Shown piece by piece: positions 32,562 to 41,207 of a stretch of DNA of 64,000 nucleotides. Position numbers and translations under genes: made by a program. Numbering within the stretch: position 1 is the first letter of the stretch; each line of letters begins with the position of its first letter. The notes beneath the pieces are model-generated. The model was not told the DNA's origin, searched no databases, and worked only from the letters and a program-made list of their open reading frames with translations. This DNA is from Sporobacter sp038405045 (GTDB lineage Bacteria > Bacillota > Clostridia > Oscillospirales > Oscillospiraceae): contig JBBZIV010000002.1 of the NCBI GenBank assembly GCA_038405045.1, forward strand, positions 124,001 through 188,000. Direction: 5' to 3'.

Positions 32562-34268
32562 TCATGGCGTCGTTACCGTTTTCTTTTTAAACATCTGTGA
32601 AAAAATGAGTTTCACGAAGCCTGTTTTTAATTGGCAGCGAACGATGGCATAAGCCAACTTTGGGGAAAAGGGCTTTGGGTAATAGGCCAGATAACGCGGG
32701 ACCCAGTCGGTCGGCGCGAATTTTTCCTTGGCATGATGGAGCTTTTTAAAGGCGTATTGTTTGTTCAAATTTTCATAAATGTAGTTAAAAAGCTTTTCCG
32801 TCATTGTTGCCTTATCACTTTCGGCGACATTGAAGAGCGGGGATAACCCGAGATTTCCCCATTCAACGCCTTCCGCTTTCATGCGCATAAAGGCCTCATA
32901 AGTAATAAGCTCCAAAACGCCCTGCATCGCGTCGCCGCGCCGCCGTGTGACATCGGCCAGATAGCCGCTGAGATACGGCAGAAAGACGATAAAGCCAAGC
33001 ATTTTGCCATCAGCGTCGGTGGCATAAAAATATCGCCTGTCCATTGGGTCGGTCAGCGCCGTGCTGCCGATGGTAAAACGGAGCTCATAGCCGCCCTTTG
33101 TTTTCAGCCATTCGTTGGAAATCTCGGTGATTTGGCGCTCTATTTCCGCGCTGCGGTGATGTGTAGGCTCGTATTCATGTACTGTAACACCCGCCTTAAC
33201 AGCGTGGTTGACAGCAGCTCGGACCTTTGACGCTCGGCCGCCTGCGAGACTGTATCCGGCGAGCTTGAAGCAGCATTCTTCTCCAAGTTTGACAAGCCCG
33301 AAGCCTGCCGCCCTGTAAAGAGGTGCAAAAGCATCGGATATCGTCATCACAAGGATCTGGTAGGCGTTTTGGCGGCAGTGGGAGACGATTTCCGCCAAAA
33401 ACTCAAAACTGTCTTTCTCGCTGCAAAGCATATCGCCGCAAATGACGAAAACATCGTTCACAAGGGCGTACGCACAGACGCCATCAACCTTTGAACTGAA
33501 GAAATACTGCTTATCATCCTCCAGCGCGAGGTATGACATGGGGTTTCGGCCATGCCGAAGAACGAGATTTCGGACTTTTTCCTTATCGAGCCGTGTGCGT
33601 ATGGGGTTATAGACGATCGGCTTGAGCAGCAAAAAGGAACCGACGATGATGCACGTCCAGTTGATAACGATCAGGGAATCAACATAAAGCGCCGCGCCGA
33701 CGGTTGCGGTGCGCGCTGCACTTTTATCAAGAAGGAAAAGCAGCTTGGCGGAACTGACAAGCGCATCCCATACGTTAGAAAAATGGACGGGATGGGCCTT
33801 AAGGAGCAGAAGGTAGCTCGTTGCGTTAAACAGGACGAGAACGACAGATACGGCGATAAATATGAAGGCCATTTTGATTGTCATGCGGTTTGCCTGCCGC
33901 GAAAAATCACGGTGGGACAGGCACAGCACAGCAAGGACAAAAAGTTCAATCATGATAATCGGGATAGAGAACCGATGATAGCGCAGAACCTGAAGGAAAA
34001 CCGATATCGTCAGCATGATGATTTCAGAAAGCCAAGCCAGGCGCACGCGCAGATAGAGGCGGTGCGCAAGCAAAAGCATGAGCAAGCCCACAAGAAAGGA
34101 CAAACTTGTTTTTAAGACAACGGCATGCGGGTCAACAACGATGTTATAAAGGTGGGCGACGGCTTGGGCGGCACGCCATGGGAGGGCTTCCGCCAGATTT
34201 TTGATACCAATCAAAACGAGAAGATAAATTGCTGTATTCTGAACGGCCTTTCGATATTTGAGATTCAT
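32562..34268 (-). CDS. MprF-like membrane protein with DUF2156 (LPG-synthase C-terminal) domain
   Basis: 568 residues from ATG at 34268, which has GGGAG 5 nt upstream. Residues ~1-235 contain about six hydrophobic segments. Residues ~260-560 form the tandem GNAT-like DUF2156 domain: VLRHGRNPMSYLALEDDKQY, LYRAAGFGLVKLGEEC, EISNEWLKTKGGYELRFT and VEWGNLGLSPLF. MprF-type enzymes transfer aminoacyl groups from tRNA to phosphatidylglycerol and flip the product, reducing membrane negative charge. The membrane part is much shorter than the flippase half of classical MprF, so synthesis without flipping, or another acceptor, is possible. It follows the L,D-transpeptidase gene by 38 bp. Confidence 0.82.
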   Translation of the reverse strand: MNLKYRKAVQNTAIYLLVLIGIKNLAEALPWRAAQAVAHLYNIVVDPHAVVLKTSLSFLVGLLMLLLAHRLYLRVRLAWLSEIIMLTISVFLQVLRYHRFSIPIIMIELFVLAVLCLSHRDFSRQANRMTIKMAFIFIAVSVVLVLFNATSYLLLLKAHPVHFSNVWDALVSSAKLLFLLDKSAARTATVGAALYVDSLIVINWTCIIVGSFLLLKPIVYNPIRTRLDKEKVRNLVLRHGRNPMSYLALEDDKQYFFSSKVDGVCAYALVNDVFVICGDMLCSEKDSFEFLAEIVSHCRQNAYQILVMTISDAFAPLYRAAGFGLVKLGEECCFKLAGYSLAGGRASKVRAAVNHAVKAGVTVHEYEPTHHRSAEIERQITEISNEWLKTKGGYELRFTIGSTALTDPMDRRYFYATDADGKMLGFIVFLPYLSGYLADVTRRRGDAMQGVLELITYEAFMRMKAEGVEWGNLGLSPLFNVAESDKATMTEKLFNYIYENLNKQYAFKKLHHAKEKFAPTDWVPRYLAYYPKPFSPKLAYAIVRCQLKTGFVKLIFSQMFKKKTVTTP

Positions 34269-34306
34269 GAAGACTCCCTTAGCCAAAGCAACATCATTTG
34301 CCGTTA

Positions 34307-34996
34307 TCATAACAAGGAATATCTCGCTTGACAATATATAAAAGGGTATTTAGCAATCAGGATGCTCGGCATCTTTCCAGGGTCCAGCCATTTTAAAACT
34401 GCCAGCAGATTGTTTTTCGGCATGGCAACGCACCCCGCCGTCGGCTGATGGCCGCAATGCATAAAAATGGCGGAGCCGCATTTTGGGATGCGCCGCATGT
34501 TGTAGCCGATCGTCACGGCAAAAGCGTATTCTTCAGGATAGTCGGCCAGTTGCTCAGCGCTTACCCAGTCACCGTTTTCGCCGCCTTCAGCCCAGGTGTT
34601 GTAATGGGCGGAGTGTGGGTCGTCGACCCAGCAGCTATTGACGGTGACAGGTCGGTAAGGCATTAAAGTATCCGCTTTTGGCTTGTTGCCGAAGGCAAAG
34701 CCAAGTCTGTATAGACCGACGGGTGTACAGCCGTCGCCCTCGCGTTTGACGGTACTTAGGCCGTGAATGCCAACAAAGCCATGTATATTCCCGGTATCTT
34801 CGTTTGGCGCCCAAAAGCCCATGGCGTCCCGCTGATAGCAGGTGATTTTGACATCTGATTTTTGGACGGCGACGTGCAGCAGCTGGGAGAAATCAAGCTT
34901 TTCGGCATGCAGGCCTTCGCATGACAGCGCCTCGGCCAGAATCGGCGGTATGGCACACCGCTTTTTGGACAAGTACAGCACCACCTTCATAAACAT
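34307..34996 (-). CDS. YkuD-type L,D-transpeptidase-like protein
   Basis: A 229-residue protein whose C-terminal half carries the YkuD catalytic pattern IFMHCGHQPTAGCVAM (His, then T-x-G-C with the nucleophilic Cys) and GCTPVGLYRLG upstream. Such enzymes make 3-3 crosslinks in peptidoglycan or attach proteins to it. No signal peptide or membrane anchor is visible, unusual for an extracellular enzyme. The start is uncertain: ATGs at 34996 and 34990 lack a ribosome site, while a TTG at 34972 has AAGGTGG upstream. It is divergent from prs and probably co-transcribed with the MprF-like gene. Confidence 0.78.
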   Translation of the reverse strand: MFMKVVLYLSKKRCAIPPILAEALSCEGLHAEKLDFSQLLHVAVQKSDVKITCYQRDAMGFWAPNEDTGNIHGFVGIHGLSTVKREGDGCTPVGLYRLGFAFGNKPKADTLMPYRPVTVNSCWVDDPHSAHYNTWAEGGENGDWVSAEQLADYPEEYAFAVTIGYNMRRIPKCGSAIFMHCGHQPTAGCVAMPKNNLLAVLKWLDPGKMPSILIAKYPFIYCQARYSLL

Positions 34997-35045
34997 CTGA
35001 CAGCGATTGACAGCTCAACGGCATACGAAAAAGCGCCAAAACTAT

Positions 35046-35073
35046 TTGTTTTCCGGGTTGTATCTGCTATAAT
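35046..35073 (+). promoter_or_regulatory. Promoter of prs-pth
   Basis: TTGTTT (35046-35051), a 16-bp spacer, then perfect TATAAT (35068-35073), 32 bp ahead of the prs start. Confidence 0.65.
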
Positions 35074-35105
35074 ACAGGTGGCAAGCGAAAAAGAGGGGGA
35101 CAACA

Positions 35106-36065
35106 ATGGTTTCACACGGGAAAGATATAAAAATATTTGCGGGTAATGCCAACAAGCCACTGGCTGAAAGCATCTGCCGAAACATAGGAATTCGCCTGGG
35201 GGATTCAAAGGTCACAAGCTTTTCGGACGGCGAGATTTCCGTTTCGCTGTATGAATCCGTCCGCGGCTCAGACGTTTTCATCATTCAGCCCACCTGCGGA
35301 CCGGTCAACGACCATCTGATGGAGCTGCTTATCATGGTGGATGCCTGCAAAAGGGCGTCTGCCGGGCGCATCACAGCCGTCGTCCCCTATTTTGGATACG
35401 CACGTCAGGACAGAAAGGCCAAAGCCAGAGACCCTATATCCGCCAAGCTTGTGGCAAATCTGATCACCTCGGCCGGGGCCGACCGGGTGCTCACAATGGA
35501 TTTGCACGCTTCGCAGATACAGGGCTTTTTTGATATTCCGGTTGACAATCTGCTTGGCAGCCCGCTATTCGCGGAATACTATATTAAAAAATTCGGCGAG
35601 GGCTCGGAAGATGTTGTCGTCGTCTCGCCGGATGTCGGCTCCGTTGCAAGAGCGCGGACGTTTGCCCTGAAAATGGGCCTGGGGCTTGCGATTATCGATA
35701 AACGGCGCGAAAAGGCCAATCAGTCTGAAGTTATGAATATCATTGGTTCCGTCAAGGATAAAAGCGTTATTCTCTTCGACGACATGGTGGATACAGCCGG
35801 GAGTCTCTGCGGCGCGGCAAGAGCCCTTGTAGAGATCGGCAAGGCAAAGGAAATTTTCGCCTGCGCGACACACGGCGTTCTCTCCGGTGCCGCCGTTGAA
35901 CGGGTTAACGACAGCTATATCAAGGAACTGATATTTACCGATACGATCCCGTACCCCGGAAAAATTCCGAGCAGTAAAATTAAGTATCTGTCCGCCGCGC
36001 CGCTTTTTGCGGAAGCGATTGAACGCGTCTATGAGGAAGTATCGATCTCAACCTTGTTCCGTTAA
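35106..36065 (+). CDS. prs: Ribose-phosphate pyrophosphokinase
   Basis: A 319-residue PRPP synthase, the standard bacterial length. Motifs are KIFAGNANKPLAESIC, FSDGEISVSLYESVRG, PYFGYARQDRKAKARDPISA (ATP site), TMDLHASQIQGFFDIPVDNL and the PRPP loop VILFDDMVDTAGSLCGAA. It makes PRPP from ribose 5-phosphate and ATP for nucleotide, histidine and tryptophan synthesis. AGAGGGGG lies just upstream of the ATG. prs followed by pth is the common Firmicutes arrangement. Confidence 0.96.
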   Translation: MVSHGKDIKIFAGNANKPLAESICRNIGIRLGDSKVTSFSDGEISVSLYESVRGSDVFIIQPTCGPVNDHLMELLIMVDACKRASAGRITAVVPYFGYARQDRKAKARDPISAKLVANLITSAGADRVLTMDLHASQIQGFFDIPVDNLLGSPLFAEYYIKKFGEGSEDVVVVSPDVGSVARARTFALKMGLGLAIIDKRREKANQSEVMNIIGSVKDKSVILFDDMVDTAGSLCGAARALVEIGKAKEIFACATHGVLSGAAVERVNDSYIKELIFTDTIPYPGKIPSSKIKYLSAAPLFAEAIERVYEEVSISTLFR

Positions 36066-36083
36066 TGAAGGCAGGGTGTGCCG

Positions 36084-36668
36084 ATGTTGTTTAAGAAAAG
36101 CGGCCCCGTCGACTGGCTTGTCGTTTTTTTGGGGAATCCAGGTGCCGTCTACAGCAAAACGCGGCACAACGCCGGCTTTATGACGGCGGATGTTTTTGAA
36201 AAAACGGGCGTCAAAATAAGCCGCCTGAAATTCAAAGCGTTAACAGGCTCGGCCGATGTTGACGGCGTCAAGCTCTTTCTGATGAAGCCGCAAACGTATA
36301 TGAATCTGAGCGGCGACGCCGTCCGGGAGGCTATGGCTTTTTACAAGCTGCCGCTTGAGCGCGTCATTGTCGTTTCCGACGATGTGGCCCTGCTGCCTGG
36401 CAAGCTCAGAATCCGGCGTGACGGCACGGCGGGCGGGCACAACGGCCTGAAGGATATTATCGCCAAATGCGGCGGCGACAGCTTTATCCGCGTCAAAATC
36501 GGTGTCGGCAAGCCTGCGCATCCTGATTTCGAAATGGCCGACTGGGTGCTCTCCACCCTTTTCGGCAGTGAGCTCCAGCAGCTCGAAGCGGCGGCGGAGA
36601 CAGCGGCAGCGGCTGTTAAGACCATCGTCACGTCCGGTGTTGACGCGGCGATGAATCGATATAATTGA
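36084..36668 (+). CDS. pth: Peptidyl-tRNA hydrolase
   Basis: A 194-residue Pth. It has VVFLGNPGAVYSKTRHNAGF with the catalytic His, LMKPQTYMNLSG, VIVVSDDVALLPGKLRIRRD, TAGGHNGLKDII and FIRVKIGVGKP. It frees tRNA from peptides dropped by ribosomes. ATG at 36084 is chosen for AGGG 7 nt upstream. The N-terminus reads GNPG where GNPG or GNPx is usual, with Val-Val-Phe before it, so the active site looks intact. It is co-transcribed with prs, 18 bp apart. Confidence 0.95.
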   Translation: MLFKKSGPVDWLVVFLGNPGAVYSKTRHNAGFMTADVFEKTGVKISRLKFKALTGSADVDGVKLFLMKPQTYMNLSGDAVREAMAFYKLPLERVIVVSDDVALLPGKLRIRRDGTAGGHNGLKDIIAKCGGDSFIRVKIGVGKPAHPDFEMADWVLSTLFGSELQQLEAAAETAAAAVKTIVTSGVDAAMNRYN

Positions 36669-36674
36669 CAGGAT

Positions 36675-36696
36675 GGCGGGGCAGATAAGCCCCGCC
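36675..36696. terminator. Bidirectional terminator between pth and sleB
   Basis: GGCGGGGC / GCCCCGCC with a 6-nt loop, then TCTTATT. It lies between the convergent pth and sleB genes. Confidence 0.75.
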
Positions 36697-36701
36697 TCTT
36701 A

Positions 36702-37376
36702 TTATGAACAAAAGCGGTGGTCCCCGATAATGACGAGCAGCGGGCGCGACCAAATCCACGCACTCGTCGCCGTATTCGGGTTAAAATAATAAATCGCGCC
36801 GCCGGAAGGATCCCAGCCGTTTAGGGCGTCCCGTGCGGCGTTGTAAGCGCTGTCGGACACGGGCGCGTAGAATTGCCCATCGTCAAGGCAGGTAAAGGCA
36901 CCCGGCTGATAAACGACACCTGAAATCGAATGGGGGAAAGCCGGATGCTTCGTCCTGTTGAGGACGACGGCACCGACGGCGACCTGACCGGTATACGGCT
37001 CGCCACGGGCCTCGGCAGAGATAAGGCGTGCTAGAAGCTCCATGTCGTTTGAGCGCGCCGTCGTGCCAGACCCCCCGTTGACGCCGATAGCCGCGAGCGT
37101 TTCATCCCCGGCAACCCCGTCAACCGTCAGGCCGTTTTTGCTCTGAAAATACCGGACAGCCGATTCCGTCTGCTCACCGTATACGCCGTCAATCCCATTG
37201 TCATAATAACCCCAGTCGGACAGGCGCTGTTGAATCTCGGTGACGACGGATCCCGTCGAACCTCTTCTGTATGTGGCAGCCTGCGCCGACTGCAGGAATT
37301 GGATGAGCGAAATGAGCGCGATGTTGAGCGCGAAAATGACAGCCAGCGATAAAATCAGCTTTCGTTTGTTTGCCAC
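36702..37376 (-). CDS. sleB: Spore cortex-lytic enzyme SleB
   Basis: A 224-residue exported hydrolase. Residues 1-33 form a signal peptide ending near SAQAATY. A peptidoglycan-binding domain follows (GSVVTEIQQRLSDWGYYDNG, then YFQSKNGLTVDG). The C-terminal SleB/hydrolase_2 domain has LLARLISAEARGEPYTGQVA, with the catalytic Glu, and VVLNRTKHPAFP. It degrades cortex peptidoglycan containing muramic-delta-lactam during germination. No ypeB lies next to it here, although the two are often neighbours in bacilli. Confidence 0.93.
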   Translation of the reverse strand: MANKRKLILSLAVIFALNIALISLIQFLQSAQAATYRRGSTGSVVTEIQQRLSDWGYYDNGIDGVYGEQTESAVRYFQSKNGLTVDGVAGDETLAAIGVNGGSGTTARSNDMELLARLISAEARGEPYTGQVAVGAVVLNRTKHPAFPHSISGVVYQPGAFTCLDDGQFYAPVSDSAYNAARDALNGWDPSGGAIYYFNPNTATSAWIWSRPLLVIIGDHRFCS

Positions 37377-37470
37377 GTCAAAAACTCCCTTAATTGTAAT
37401 GGCTGTATTTTATTTTACGAAGGCATGCCCGCGCATATGTCTTGTAAATTTTGTCGCTGAATTTGCAGCA

Positions 37471-37505
37471 AAAAAAAGGGTTTAAGCATTCGCTTAAACC
37501 CTTTG
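37471..37505 (-). terminator. Strong rho-independent terminator of thrS
   Basis: Read leftward, AAAGGGTTTAAGC / GCTTAAACCCTTT with a 4-nt loop is followed by a run of eight T. It lies 15 bp past the thrS stop. Confidence 0.88.
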
Positions 37506-37519
37506 GTCTGGCATGTTGT

Positions 37520-39307
37520 TTATTTAATAGCGCGCGAATCCCGCTCTTCCGTGATGGCTGCCAAGAAATCGGCAAGGGCCATCGCGCCCTGATCGCCGCC
37601 TGCGCGCGTACGCACGGTGACGGTGTTTGTTTCGGCCTCTTTATCGCCTAGGACGAGCATATACGGGATTTTTTGAAGCTGTGCCTCTCGGATTTTATAG
37701 CCGATTTTTTCACTGCGACGGTCCGTTTCCGCCCGAAAACCGCTGGCGCGGAGCGTCTTGGTGATCTGATCGGCGTAATCGGCCGTTCTGTCGGTAATGG
37801 GCAGGACGCGAACCTGCTCCGGCATCAGCCACAGCGGCAGAGCACCGGCGTATTTTTCAAGCAGCAGGGCGAGTGTGCGCTCATAGCAGCCGATGGAGGT
37901 GCGATGAATGATATACGGCCGCTTTTTCGATCCGTCGGCGTCGACATACTCCATGCCGAACTTCTCGGCCAGCAGCATATCGATCTGGATGGTGATGAGC
38001 GTGTCCTCCTTGCCGTGGACGTTTTTGATCTGAATATCAAGCTTCGGACCGTAAAACGCCGCCTCGTCGATACCAATTTTGTAGTCGATACCGAGATGGT
38101 CAAGGATTTTGCCCATCAGCGTCTGCGCCGCGTTCCACTGCTCGGCTGTGCCCTCGTATTTGGCGGTATTGTTCGGGTCCCACTGGGAGAAACGATAGGA
38201 GCAGTCACCCTCGAGACCGAGCGTCTCCAGCATGAATTTTGCCAGCTCCAGGCAGCCTTTAAATTCCTCCTCCAGTTGGTCGGGGCGCAGGATGAGGTGG
38301 CCTTCTGAAATAGTGAACTGACGCACGCGGATCAGGCCGTGCATTTCGCCGGAGTCCTCGTTGCGGAAGAGTGTGGATGTCTCACCAAGGCGCATTGGCA
38401 GATCGCGGTATGAGCGCATGCTGTTTAAAAACACCTGATACTGGAACGGGCACGTCATCGGGCGCAGGGCAAAGCACTCCGTCGTTTCGTCGTCCGGGTC
38501 GCCGAGGATGAACATGCCCTCGCGGTAGTGATCCCAGTGTCCGGAGATTTTATAAAGCTCCCGCTTGGCCATGAACGGCGTTTTTGTGAGCTGATAACCG
38601 CGGCGCTGCTCCTCATCCTCCACAAAGCGGGACAGAAGCTGAATGACGCGTGCGCCGTTCGGCATCAGGATCGGCAAGCCCTGACCAATGACGTCGACCG
38701 TTGTAAAGTAACCGAGTTCACGGCCGATCTTATTGTGGTCGCGGCGCTTGGCCTCCTCAACACGTTCTAAATAGGCGTCAAGCTCATCCTTTGACATAAA
38801 ACACGTACCGTAAACGCGCTGAAGCATTTTTTTGCTTGAATCGCCGCGCCAGTATGCACCCGTGCAGCTTGTCAGCTTAAAGGCATTGGCTTTAACACGC
38901 CCGGTGCTGTCGAGATGCGGGCCGGCGCACAGGTCGACGAAGTCACCCTGCCTGTAAAAGCTGATGACGGCGTCTTCCGGCAGGTCGTGAATGAGCTCGA
39001 GTTTATAGGGTTCTCCGCGCTCTTCCATGAGCGCCACGGCCTGGTCGCGAGACAGCTCAAAGCGCTCGAGCGGCAGCTTTTCCTTGATGATTTTCTTCAT
39101 CTCGGCTTCAAGCTGTTCGAGCACCTCGGGCCCGAACGGCTCCGGCGCGTCAAAATCATAATAAAAACCGTCGGTTATAGCGGGGCCAATGGCGAGCTTT
39201 GTATCGGGAAACAGGCGTTTGACGGCCTGTGCCAGAATATGTGACGTCGTATGACGATAGGCATTTTTATAATTTTCATTTTCAAATGTGTAAAGCGCGT
39301 CTGGCAT
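37520..39307 (-). CDS. thrS: Threonyl-tRNA synthetase lacking the TGS domain
   Basis: A 595-residue class II synthetase. It begins directly at the editing domain (HTTSHILAQAVKRLFP, with the HxxxH zinc motif), so the ~60-residue TGS domain of most ThrS is absent. The catalytic core has FMAKRELYKISGHWDHY, ALRPMTCPFQYQVF and motif 2 RLGETSTLFRNEDSGEMHGL. The C-terminal anticodon-binding domain has VRVLPITDRTADYADQI. It charges tRNA-Thr and removes Ser. No T-box leader is seen in the ~200 bp upstream, unlike many Firmicutes thrS genes. Confidence 0.95.
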   Translation of the reverse strand: MPDALYTFENENYKNAYRHTTSHILAQAVKRLFPDTKLAIGPAITDGFYYDFDAPEPFGPEVLEQLEAEMKKIIKEKLPLERFELSRDQAVALMEERGEPYKLELIHDLPEDAVISFYRQGDFVDLCAGPHLDSTGRVKANAFKLTSCTGAYWRGDSSKKMLQRVYGTCFMSKDELDAYLERVEEAKRRDHNKIGRELGYFTTVDVIGQGLPILMPNGARVIQLLSRFVEDEEQRRGYQLTKTPFMAKRELYKISGHWDHYREGMFILGDPDDETTECFALRPMTCPFQYQVFLNSMRSYRDLPMRLGETSTLFRNEDSGEMHGLIRVRQFTISEGHLILRPDQLEEEFKGCLELAKFMLETLGLEGDCSYRFSQWDPNNTAKYEGTAEQWNAAQTLMGKILDHLGIDYKIGIDEAAFYGPKLDIQIKNVHGKEDTLITIQIDMLLAEKFGMEYVDADGSKKRPYIIHRTSIGCYERTLALLLEKYAGALPLWLMPEQVRVLPITDRTADYADQITKTLRASGFRAETDRRSEKIGYKIREAQLQKIPYMLVLGDKEAETNTVTVRTRAGGDQGAMALADFLAAITEERDSRAIK

Positions 39308-39513
39308 ATTATCATCTCCTGAATTTATAACTTAACATGCCGACGCTGTGGTGTCAAGCCGGGGGAACTTAGGAATGCAATGACACAAAAGCCTCAGTTT
39401 TTCAATTGTTTTTATTTTATTCATTTATTGGACATAAAGACAATATATGATACGATTGCAAGAGGAAGCGAGAAGCTTTTTAAAGATATATGTTTCGTTT
39501 TGGAGGAATTCAA

Positions 39514-41010
39514 ATGCTCAATGACGACGGAATCAGAAATGATGAAACCCAGGCCGCGCAGCCGTCGGAAAATCTAATGCCGGAAAGCGCTGTGGAGGCT
39601 GGTGAGAATCCGGAGACAACGGCAACCAACCCGGATGAAACGACACCACCAAGCGCCCAGCCGCCTGAAGGACAGCCAGGCGAGCCGCCAAAGACGGGTG
39701 GATACGTCTATGAGGCGCCATGGCAGGAGCCTGTTTACCGAGAAGTTGGAGCAGCCGCGCCACCGCCGTTTTCACCGGGGTATCACAACGCGCCCTTTAA
39801 AGACTATGGGCAATTTCAGCCAGCGCCGCCGAAGCCAAAAAAGCCCAGAAAGCCGATCGGCGGTTTTGCGAAAGCCGTGTGCCTTGTTCTGGCGTGCGCC
39901 ATAGCCAGCGCCGGCGCGACGTACGGTGTTATTCAGGTTACAAATTACAGAAACAATGGAACGCAGAATAAAGTTATCATCGGCTCGTCCTCAAACGGGG
40001 CACCAAACAACGGGCAAGGCACATCGTCTAACGTCTCACCGGGGACGGAAATGGCGGCGGAAGATATTTATGCCATGGCCGTCAATCAGGTCGTCGGTGT
40101 TAACTCGCAGATGAAGACGAATGTTTTTGGGGAGTCTTCGTCATCAGCCGTTTCCGGTTCGGGCTTTATCATATCGGCGGACGGGTATATTGTCACCAAT
40201 TACCATGTGATCGAATACGCCGTCAAAAACGGATATGATTTGACTGTCATGATGCACGACGGCAAATCCTATCCGGCAAAAATCGTCGGCTACGAGCAGG
40301 ATAATGACTTAGCCGTCATTAAGATCGATCAAACGGGCCTGAGCGCCGTTACCATCGGCAGCAGCAAGAACATGCAGGTTGGCGACCGAGTTTTTGCCAT
40401 CGGCAATCCGCTTGGCGAGCTCGATTATACGATGACGAACGGTATCGTCAGCGCGCTTGACCGCGTGATCCCAATTGACGAGGCGACGAAAATCAACATG
40501 TTTCAAATTGATGCCGCCGTCAACCCGGGCAATTCCGGCGGGCCGGTCTACAATTCAAAAGGTGAGATCATCGGCATTGTCTCGGCTAAATACGCCAGCA
40601 GCAGCGTCCCCGTGGAGGGACTTGGCTTTGCCATCCCGATTGACGACGCCATGAACATCATCACGCAGCTGATGACGGCGGGCCATGTCAGCGGTAAGCC
40701 GAGTATGGGCATTACCGTCAGCACCGTGACGAGCGCGGCGGCGGAGTATTATAATTGGGTTGAAGGCGCGTATGTCAATTCCGTCGAGCCCGGCTCCTGT
40801 GCCGACAAGGCTGGCATTAAGGTTGGCGATATTATCACGAAGCTCGGCGACACATCTGTAACGTCTTCCGATACGCTCAAGGCGGCAAAGAAAAATTATA
40901 AAGCCGGTGAGACGGCAAAAGTGACGGTTCGACGTGAAGGCAAGGATGTCACGCTGTCCATTACGTTTGACGAAGAGGGCGTGACACAGACGACCAGCGA
41001 AAACGGATGA
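39514..41010 (+). CDS. HtrA/DegP-like membrane-anchored serine protease
   Basis: 498 residues from ATG at 39514 (GGAGG 7 nt upstream). Residues 1-115 are cytosolic, Pro/Glu-rich and disordered, followed by one membrane helix (AKAVCLVLACAIASAGATYG). The trypsin-like domain has His231 in TNYHVIE, Asp265 in NDLAVIK and Ser341 in NPGNSGGPVYN. One PDZ domain follows at about 390-485 (GAYVNSVEPGSCADKAGIKV). These proteases remove misfolded exported proteins during envelope stress. It forms its own unit with a strong terminator after it. Confidence 0.93.
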   Translation: MLNDDGIRNDETQAAQPSENLMPESAVEAGENPETTATNPDETTPPSAQPPEGQPGEPPKTGGYVYEAPWQEPVYREVGAAAPPPFSPGYHNAPFKDYGQFQPAPPKPKKPRKPIGGFAKAVCLVLACAIASAGATYGVIQVTNYRNNGTQNKVIIGSSSNGAPNNGQGTSSNVSPGTEMAAEDIYAMAVNQVVGVNSQMKTNVFGESSSSAVSGSGFIISADGYIVTNYHVIEYAVKNGYDLTVMMHDGKSYPAKIVGYEQDNDLAVIKIDQTGLSAVTIGSSKNMQVGDRVFAIGNPLGELDYTMTNGIVSALDRVIPIDEATKINMFQIDAAVNPGNSGGPVYNSKGEIIGIVSAKYASSSVPVEGLGFAIPIDDAMNIITQLMTAGHVSGKPSMGITVSTVTSAAAEYYNWVEGAYVNSVEPGSCADKAGIKVGDIITKLGDTSVTSSDTLKAAKKNYKAGETAKVTVRREGKDVTLSITFDEEGVTQTTSENG

Positions 41011-41050
41011 AAAAGCTGTCTGCCGGTATAAAGCAACTGCCGGTTTAATA

Positions 41051-41088
41051 TAAGAGTGCCGCCGCCCTGTCGGGCGGCGGCACTCTTA
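41051..41088. terminator. Strong hairpin after htrA
   Basis: TAAGAGTGCCGCCGCCC / GGGCGGCGGCACTCTTA with a 4-nt loop, a 17-bp perfect stem 40 bp after the htrA stop. Confidence 0.8.
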
Positions 41089-41133
41089 TGATCGTCTGCA
41101 CGCACACCTCATCCGTCCAAATTGAAAAGCGCC

Positions 41134-41161
41134 TTGTAAAGTTATGGATTTCCTGTATAAT
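41134..41161 (+). promoter_or_regulatory. Promoter of the SLH transglutaminase gene
   Basis: TTGTAA (41134-41139), a 16-bp spacer, then perfect TATAAT (41156-41161), about 46 bp ahead of the start. Confidence 0.6.
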
Positions 41162-41207
41162 TGGATTGAGGTGACGATTGTTACCATATGATGGAAAAGA
41201 GGGCGTT

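Noticed and set aside
39308..39513. T-box leader for thrS
   Set aside because: No GGAACCGCG-like antiterminator bulge or leader terminator is present on the minus strand upstream of thrS.
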